DNA of 36,835 nt from a virus, in IMG/VR virus record IMGVR_UViG_3300025141_000319, positions 1 through 36,835 of that record; one strand, 5' to 3'. Positions 32,813-36,835 of the stretch are shown here, one piece after another (position 1 is the stretch's first letter; each line of letters begins with the position of its first letter). The notes under the pieces are model-generated. The model was not told the origin of the DNA and made no database searches. It worked only from the letters and a program-made list of their open reading frames with translations. The position numbers and the translations under genes are program-made.

Positions 32813-33420
32813 GTGAATATCTTTTTAAGCTCAGTGATCATATGTGGCGTGAGGTCTATGTTCTGAGATTTCACTTGGTCGAAAACAAGTTGCTTATTGC
32901 CCTTGTTCTTTCTCGCATAACCCTTCAATTTATTCCACTTATCAGTCGCTATAGATATCTTTTTCTGCCCATTGGCTTTAGCCTCAGGGAGACCATCAAC
33001 AATCTCTATTCTGGGCAAATCTTCCCCTTCATAGATGTATAGACCAAGGCCATGCATTGCTAATGCCTTTGTAAGGCATCTCTGGATGGCTGTATTGACA
33101 TCAAATGAGGTCACGCTATCTGCACCTATACTCTTATTGCGATAGTCCATTACAGGCAAATAATTGATATGCTCAATTCCACTGATAGTAACGCCAACTT
33201 TTACCCAACAAGATTTTCCGTCAGTATAATAGTTCAATACCCTATTTTGGTTATCGACATTTTCATATACCGTATAGTTGATATCGGGGCATAGCTTCTT
33301 AGCCTCAGCCCACGCACACGCCCAACTAAGGTATGTCAGTGATCCTTTCTTTTCGGTTTTGTCAGATACATCGATAGCATATAGCGTCTCGAAAGTAGTT
33401 TTTGTTTTCTTTGTTGTCAT
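32809..33420 (-). CDS. Single-strand annealing protein, DUF1071 / Sak3-type
   Basis: A 203-residue recombinase-like protein. It carries the DUF1071 signature: LTYLSWACAWAEAKKLCPD, then a Tyr-rich TVYEN segment, SCWVKVGVTISGIEH, YLPVMDYRNKSI, VTSFDVNTAIQRCLTKALA and HGLGLYIYEGEDLP. This family belongs to the Rad52-like/Sak group of phage annealing proteins, which pair complementary single strands during recombination-dependent replication. The C-terminus is a Lys-rich helix. It is coupled by ATGA to the exonuclease. The leader AATTAAACAACACTATT is one of the conserved A-rich leaders in this operon. Confidence 0.88.
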   Translation of the reverse strand: MTTKKTKTTFETLYAIDVSDKTEKKGSLTYLSWACAWAEAKKLCPDINYTVYENVDNQNRVLNYYTDGKSCWVKVGVTISGIEHINYLPVMDYRNKSIGADSVTSFDVNTAIQRCLTKALAMHGLGLYIYEGEDLPRIEIVDGLPEAKANGQKKISIATDKWNKLKGYARKNKGNKQLVFDQVKSQNIDLTPHMITELKKIFT

Positions 33421-33439
33421 AATAGTGTTGTTTAATTAA

Positions 33440-33838
33440 TTAATATCCTTGTCTTTTAATCACAAATAATTCGTCATGGAGCTTGTTCTCAAGTAGTGTC
33501 CTCCTCTTCTTGGCCTTCAGGAGGTCGGGAGTATTGCCACCACGACCCAACCTCTTTACCTCCATATCTAAAAGGTTAATCTCGGTACGCATATTATCGA
33601 TGCGTAAGTATTCCGTTCCCGCCCTGAAGCCGTACATCCTGAAAGGGAGGATCTGCCTCTCACTCAAGGGAGCAAATGTGCCACCACCAGTATTGAGGTT
33701 GAAGAGTTTTACCCTCCCCCCCTTCTTGCTTATCTTACACCCATTATAGAGGCAATACCTCTCGCCCTCCTCGGTGGAGTATTTATCCAAGAATTTGTCT
33801 TTGATGACGTTAGAAAATATTTTAGTCAGCGTTAGCAT
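33440..33838 (-). CDS. Hypothetical protein (132 aa)
   Basis: Unrecognised. A basic protein with KFLDKYSTEEGERYCLYNGC, a Gly-rich turn (NLNTGGGTFAPLSERQILPF) and a C-terminal Lys/Arg-rich helix (LLKAKKRRTLLENKLHDELF), so nucleic-acid binding is possible. I chose the ATG at 33838, preceded by AAGAGGT; the frame opens at 33895 but that would overlap the next gene by 74 bases. With this start the overlap is 17. Confidence 0.62.
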   Translation of the reverse strand: MLTLTKIFSNVIKDKFLDKYSTEEGERYCLYNGCKISKKGGRVKLFNLNTGGGTFAPLSERQILPFRMYGFRAGTEYLRIDNMRTEINLLDMEVKRLGRGGNTPDLLKAKKRRTLLENKLHDELFVIKRQGY

Positions 33839-34025
33839 ACCTCTTTTGTTTAAGCCAGTTTTTTGCCCTATCGAAATTATCGGTCTTAATCTCAAACCAC
33901 GATACCCTACCCAAAAAATCGGCGTAATTGGGGTACTGGGTGTGGTTGTTGAGTTGGTCCGCGGAGGTATCGAATACCTCGCAGAACATCCTATCAGCTT
34001 TATCGGTGTAGTTTTCCCAGTTCAT
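33822..34025 (-). CDS. Small hypothetical protein (67 aa)
   Basis: Unrecognised. Aromatic, mostly helical (MNWENYTDKADRMFCEVF, YADFLGRVSWFEI) with a basic C-terminal helix (FDRAKNWLKQKRYAN). The start overlaps the upstream stop by 4 bases (ATGA), good support for translation. Confidence 0.62.
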   Translation of the reverse strand: MNWENYTDKADRMFCEVFDTSADQLNNHTQYPNYADFLGRVSWFEIKTDNFDRAKNWLKQKRYANAD

Positions 34026-34222
34026 TTCTTAGCGTATTTTTTAGCGTAGTCAACGGCGCCGGCTTCAGCAATAAGATCACGGAAGGCCTTGCCCAACTCA
34101 GCATCGTTACTGTATTTCAGTGGTAAAGCAAATAGGTCTTTTACATTGATGCCCTTAGTTTGGTAGGGGTGTTCGTAATACGTTTTCGTTTGTCGTAACT
34201 CGTTAAGGGTTCTTCTCTTCAT
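34022..34222 (-). CDS. Small hypothetical protein (66 aa)
   Basis: Unrecognised. Starts MKRRTLNELRQTKTYYEHPY; the second half is a helix (AELGKAFRDLIAEAGAVDYA) with a Lys-rich end. The ATG at 34222 is preferred to the one at 34255 because it follows the operon's A-rich leader (AAATTAAATACAATT) and overlaps the upstream gene by only 20 bases. Confidence 0.58.
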   Translation of the reverse strand: MKRRTLNELRQTKTYYEHPYQTKGINVKDLFALPLKYSNDAELGKAFRDLIAEAGAVDYAKKYAKK

Positions 34223-34433
34223 AATTGTATTTAATTTTGTAGTTATTATAATCAATTTGATGACCTCGTTTTTTTATCTCCTGAACAAGAGCGAAGGAGT
34301 AGTCGTTGCCCCATGGCTCCCTCCTCTTAGCCATCAGTGATAGTATCACTTCAAGCTTATCGATGCCAAGAACAGATAATTTATGTCCATACTCGATGAG
34401 GTTATCCCGGTACTTGGAGTATGCGCTATCCAT
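34203..34433 (-). CDS. Small hypothetical protein (76 aa)
   Basis: Unrecognised. A helical N-terminal half (MDSAYSKYRDNLIEYGHKL, then LEVILSLMAKRREPWGND) and a Tyr/Lys/Asn-rich basic C-terminus. Overlaps the upstream gene by 8 bases. Confidence 0.6.
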   Translation of the reverse strand: MDSAYSKYRDNLIEYGHKLSVLGIDKLEVILSLMAKRREPWGNDYSFALVQEIKKRGHQIDYNNYKIKYNYEEKNP

Positions 34434-34632
34434 GTGCCTCTACATAGTCATCGATGATGTAATTCATCTCTTCAACGGCATCCTCTTCAGTGGCGAAGCC
34501 ATCGGCTAAAACTCTCTGGCGTACCTCCAGGGGGAGAGTCATGGAGTCATCCTCTTCAATGATAAGAACGATATTGTATTTGCGTTGGGTATTGTTCATG
34601 ACCTCAACAATGTAGTCAGTGGTTTTACTCAT
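34426..34632 (-). CDS. Small acidic hypothetical protein (68 aa)
   Basis: Unrecognised. Beta strands (YNIVLIIEEDDSMTLPLEV) then an acidic helix (ATEEDAVEEMNYIIDDYVEA). Net charge strongly negative, as in DNA-mimic or anti-defence phage proteins, but this is only a composition remark. The leader AACTAAACCCACTACT precedes the ATG. Confidence 0.6.
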   Translation of the reverse strand: MSKTTDYIVEVMNNTQRKYNIVLIIEEDDSMTLPLEVRQRVLADGFATEEDAVEEMNYIIDDYVEAHG

Positions 34633-34646
34633 AGTAGTGGGTTTAG

Positions 34647-34928
34647 TTAGTTTAAAGAATTTTCAATGTCATTTTTCATCATGTCTTTATGGACTTTTTG
34701 ATATAGGTCATTACTGCGCTTCGTGAACTCAGTGTCAGTGATCATCTTCTCATCGGAGCAGAAACACGCCTCGGCATATAAATTCACTATTACCTCCTTA
34801 GCAAGGAAAGATATAAACTCAGCATCTTTGACATTGAGCCTGTCGCTATGAACTTCGATGTATGCCTTTATTAAATGCATGGCTTTTAAAAAGCTATCGT
34901 GTACGGGGTCGAATTTTGTCTTCTCCAT
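34647..34928 (-). CDS. Small helical hypothetical protein (93 aa)
   Basis: Unrecognised. Almost entirely helical by pattern (FLKAMHLIKAYIEVHSDRL, AEFISFLAKEVIVNLYAEA, LYQKVHKDMMKND) with a CFCS turn. The start overlaps the upstream gene's stop by one base (TAATG). Confidence 0.6.
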   Translation of the reverse strand: MEKTKFDPVHDSFLKAMHLIKAYIEVHSDRLNVKDAEFISFLAKEVIVNLYAEACFCSDEKMITDTEFTKRSNDLYQKVHKDMMKNDIENSLN

Positions 34929-35134
34929 TAGTTTTTATTTATCTGTGTTTGTAGTATCTCCATCTTTAGCTTATTGAGTTCTTCCGTAGCGTAGTGTAGG
35001 TAGTCTTCATAGATGGCCTGCGCCACCGGAGAATATGCGCCCCCGTAATACATATTGAAATTATTAGTTTTGCACTCCAGTTCAGTGAACTTTTCGGCAA
35101 GGCAATGCGCCTGATCTTTAAGTAATTTGTCCAT
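34928..35134 (-). CDS. Small hypothetical protein (68 aa)
   Basis: Unrecognised. Two amphipathic helices (MDKLLKDQAHCLAEKFTEL and IYEDYLHYATEELNKLKME) separated by a Tyr/Gly-rich turn (NMYYGGAYSPV). First gene after the candidate promoter at 35151-35182, with leader TTTAAACAAACTACT before the ATG. Confidence 0.62.
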   Translation of the reverse strand: MDKLLKDQAHCLAEKFTELECKTNNFNMYYGGAYSPVAQAIYEDYLHYATEELNKLKMEILQTQINKN

Positions 35135-35150
35135 AGTAGTTTGTTTAAAT

Positions 35151-35182
35151 CGAAAGTATTATATATATTATATTATAACAAA
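35151..35182 (-). promoter_or_regulatory. Candidate Bacteroidetes promoter (TTTG-N20-TACTTTCG)
   Basis: The minus strand has TTTG (35179-35182), a 20-base spacer of almost pure A/T, and TACTTTCG (35151-35158), one mismatch from TAnnTTTG. Spacing suits the -33/-7 arrangement. It lies in a 69-base AT-rich gap and would start the next transcript about ten bases before the 68-residue gene. Confidence 0.5.
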
Positions 35183-35203
35183 TTTATTTATCAACATTTT
35201 TGC

Positions 35204-35347
35204 TCAATTCAGCCGTGCCAGAGTGTGAAAAATTGCCATCCTGACAGAGTGCGCCAACTCAGGCTCAAGGTCTCTGTCTACAGTTTTATACAATTCCAGT
35301 AATGATGTTAATATCTCGCTTTCTTTTACCTTTTTAATAGTTTTCAT
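35204..35347 (-). CDS. 47-residue hypothetical protein
   Basis: A short frame: MKTIKKVKESEILTSLLEL, a Lys/Asp-rich stretch, then AHSVRMAIFHTLARLN. Helical, with a hydrophobic face. It overlaps the upstream gene's 3' end by 14 bases and is preceded by AATTTAAAACAAACAACC, the leader shared by its neighbours. Those two signs make it a likely gene despite its size. Confidence 0.55.
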   Translation of the reverse strand: MKTIKKVKESEILTSLLELYKTVDRDLEPELAHSVRMAIFHTLARLN

Positions 35348-35582
35348 GGTTGTTTGTTTTAAATTTCTTGTTATATAAATCTGTGGTTTTTTCTATTAGG
35401 TTGAGCAGGTGCGTCAAATTAACTATACTTAAAGTTAGATAAGTGTAACCCTTAGTATCGACATGGACACAATCATCATAATGGAAAGTACACGTTATAG
35501 GATCGCCCTCTTCATCAATTATTTCAATGGTATAATCCCCATCTAAGTTTTTAGTTAACTCATTTTTGTATGGCATCATCAT
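35334..35582 (-). CDS. Small hypothetical protein (82 aa)
   Basis: Unrecognised. Begins with three consecutive ATG codons. Beta-rich (GDYTIEIIDEEGDPITCTF, YTYLTLSIVNLTHLLNLI) with a basic tail. The true start could be any of the three Mets; leader AATAATTAAAACTAAA. Confidence 0.6.
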   Translation of the reverse strand: MMMPYKNELTKNLDGDYTIEIIDEEGDPITCTFHYDDCVHVDTKGYTYLTLSIVNLTHLLNLIEKTTDLYNKKFKTNNHENY

Positions 35583-35596
35583 TTTAGTTTTAATTA

Positions 35597-35872
35597 TTAA
35601 ATAATTTTACCATCAATTAAATTGTGGCTATCATCGAAAACCCTTTTGTCTCCATAGACCAGAGCGACTTTTATCTCTCCAACATTTTTATTGCCATCCT
35701 GCCAAGGCGAATACTCCGTGCCTTTTACCGCCTCAATATCCTCCGGTGTTGTGAAGCTTATGTCTAGGCCGTGCTCTAGGTCGTTGTCAATGCCAAGGCA
35801 TATCTTAATCGTTGTGTTTGTCATAGGTATTTCTATGCCTATCCACTTGGGTGTTGTGATCTTGTCTTCCAT
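35597..35872 (-). CDS. Small hypothetical protein (91 aa)
   Basis: Unrecognised. A beta-sandwich-like pattern (WIGIEIPMTNTTIKICLGI, LDISFTTPEDIEAV, EIKVALVYGDKRVF). Leader TTAAAACAAATAACT directly before the ATG. Confidence 0.6.
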   Translation of the reverse strand: MEDKITTPKWIGIEIPMTNTTIKICLGIDNDLEHGLDISFTTPEDIEAVKGTEYSPWQDGNKNVGEIKVALVYGDKRVFDDSHNLIDGKII

Positions 35873-35883
35873 AGTTATTTGTT

Positions 35884-36135
35884 TTAATCATTAAATAATA
35901 AATTCCATTCTTCAGGAGTCCATCCAGTAATCAGTATCTCCCGTTCATCAAGAGTAAGATCAGGCATGGCATCCTGCATGAGCATACCCCCACACCATAG
36001 CTTATAGTTTTCTAAGGGAACAGTAAAAGAGTACTTCCTTTTTGTTACCTGACAGATGCGCTCCACTAAGACGCTACTGTCGGTGTATATGCTGACAGTC
36101 GCAGGTGTCGGTATAAGTAAAATATTGTCTTTCAT
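35884..36135 (-). CDS. Small hypothetical protein (83 aa)
   Basis: Unrecognised. Beta strands (ILLIPTPATVSIYTDSSVL, KYSFTVPLENYKLW) then a C-terminal helix (LTLDEREILITGWTPEEW). Leader AAAAACCAATAATT. The first 11 bases, ATGAAAGACAA, also occur twice nearby. Confidence 0.58.
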   Translation of the reverse strand: MKDNILLIPTPATVSIYTDSSVLVERICQVTKRKYSFTVPLENYKLWCGGMLMQDAMPDLTLDEREILITGWTPEEWNLLFND

Positions 36136-36207
36136 AATTATTGGTTTTTTTTGTACATTTTTATGCTCTTATTGGATATCCTCTTGTCTTTCATCCTTCA
36201 TTTGCTA

Positions 36208-36426
36208 TCATTTCATTGGCCTGATGCAATCGGTTTCCGGCATTCCGGTATAATAAAAATCTCCACAGTCATTAGGATAGATGTTTTCTTTACATGACCA
36301 ACAGACCATCTCGGTTACGTCTGTCCTGTGAAATAATGTCGTATCACAATGAGAACAAGATATTAAATTAATCCCTTGCCTTTGGATCTCTTCCTGCAAT
36401 TCTATTTGTTTTTCTAAAGGTTCCAT
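36208..36426 (-). CDS. Small zinc-ribbon protein (72 aa)
   Basis: Two CxxC knuckles, CSHC and CWSC, about 20 residues apart, form a probable zinc ribbon. An acidic Gln-rich helix (MEPLEKQIELQEEIQRQG) precedes it. The ATG at 36426 is chosen because it follows the shared leader AACTAAAAAACCAATAACT; the longer frame from 36522 would overlap the upstream gene by 83 bases. Zinc ribbons of this size in early phage genes often bind nucleic acid or host RNA polymerase, but the target here is unknown. Confidence 0.62.
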   Translation of the reverse strand: MEPLEKQIELQEEIQRQGINLISCSHCDTTLFHRTDVTEMVCWSCKENIYPNDCGDFYYTGMPETDCIRPMK

Positions 36427-36439
36427 AGTTATTGGTTTT

Positions 36440-36673
36440 TTAGTTAATAATTTTAATTCTAAAATGTTCTCTTGGCTCATAGGAATCTTTACCCATGTAG
36501 CCTTTAGAGATTGCATACTCAATATCTGCTATATGCTCTTGTATTTCAGCCTCAGCCTCTTCTCTGGTATCAAATAATTCGCTAACCTCTCCGTTGTCAT
36601 CAGAGAAAAAAGCATCATCCCATCCATAAATATAATCCCTTTGCACTTTGTATTTCTTGCTCTTGTCTTTCAT
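36440..36673 (-). CDS. Small conserved-type hypothetical protein (77 aa)
   Basis: The pattern YIYGWDDAFF, then LFDTREEAEAEIQEHIADIE, then SKGYMGKDSYEPREHFRI resembles a small family of unknown function that I recall in many phages and bacteria (GW-D turn, threonine-capped EAEAEI helix, acidic C-terminal strand). No enzymatic residue stands out. Leader TTAACTAAATAAATAATAG. Confidence 0.62.
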   Translation of the reverse strand: MKDKSKKYKVQRDYIYGWDDAFFSDDNGEVSELFDTREEAEAEIQEHIADIEYAISKGYMGKDSYEPREHFRIKIIN

Positions 36674-36735
36674 CTATTATTTATTTAGTTAATGTTTAAG
36701 TCTATTCGGTATATACGTTCTTTTTAATAAAAGGT

Positions 36736-36834
36736 TCATTTCTTTTTCTTTTCATCGATCTCAAGGACAACGTACTCCTGATTGTCAAAATCGTTTACAG
36801 AGTTTAAAGCATTAGCTGATACTATTGCTGATCC
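36736..36834 (-). CDS. C-terminus of a further early gene (partial)
   Basis: The minus-strand frame entering from the right edge reads 32 residues (GSAIVSANALNSVNDFDNQE, then YVVLEIDEKKKK) to a TGA at 36736. The acidic and Lys-rich end and the 62-base gap to the next ATG fit the pattern of the other early genes. Too short to assign. Confidence 0.5.
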   Translation of the reverse strand, partial: GSAIVSANALNSVNDFDNQEYVVLEIDEKKKK

Positions 36835-36835
36835 A

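Noticed and set aside
1-36835. Typical crAss-like phage identity
   Set aside because: BACON and nozzle-like proteins invite it, but the giant RNA polymerase genes and the usual crAss replication genes are not seen, and the ejection-protein trio is T7-like. A related but different Bacteroidetes podovirus fits better; the window alone cannot settle it.

Overview
The window is part of the genome of a tailed double-stranded DNA phage, most likely a podovirus of a Bacteroidetes host. It is not bacterial chromosome: coding density is near total, genes commonly overlap by 1-20 bases, and the order is virion genes, then convergent replication and recombination genes, then a run of tiny unknown genes. 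The host assignment rests on three signs. A BACON-like domain, a Bacteroidetes hallmark also known from crAss-like phages, sits in a tail protein. Several gaps hold -7 boxes of the Bacteroidetes form TAnnTTTG. Gene starts have A-rich leaders instead of Shine-Dalgarno sites. No integrase, CRISPR, tRNA, terminase, DNA polymerase or RNA polymerase is visible. Portal, capsid and packaging genes probably lie to the left of base 1.

Layout. (1) Bases 2-20945, plus strand, virion module: the end of an upstream head gene, a head-tail adaptor-like protein, a 1918-residue tail protein with a C-terminal BACON-like domain, a tail fibre or spike, a 15-residue mini-ORF, a second fibre-like protein, three proteins matching in size and order the T7-type ejected internal proteins gp14/gp15/gp16 (the last 2689 residues), and a small PD-(D/E)XK nuclease. 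(2) Bases 20929-33420, minus strand, DNA metabolism: a metallophosphoesterase, a class II (B12-dependent) ribonucleotide reductase interrupted by a 317-residue intein, a VRR-NUC nuclease coupled to an SNF2/SF2 helicase, a cytosine-C5 methyltransferase, a VirE-N/SF3 primase-helicase, an SSB-like protein, a RecE-type exonuclease and a DUF1071/Sak-type annealing protein, with small unknown ORFs between them. (3) Bases 33440-36835, minus strand: about fifteen small genes of unknown function, probably transcribed early.

How it works together. The reductase makes dNTPs. The primase-helicase and SSB replicate DNA, possibly from the 201-base repeat-rich gap between them. The annealing protein and exonuclease form a two-component recombination system. 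The methyltransferase probably masks the DNA from host restriction. The early small genes are the natural place for host-takeover and anti-defence factors. The two arms converge at about 20.94 kb with their coding ends overlapping.

Most notable: an intein splitting the reductase exactly at its catalytic cysteine; a promoter flanked by oppositely oriented TGTGACG repeats in front of the primase; a repeated module shared by two tail genes; several genes under 50 codons fixed in place by start-stop overlaps; and a histone-H1-like Lys/Ala tail on the giant ejection protein.
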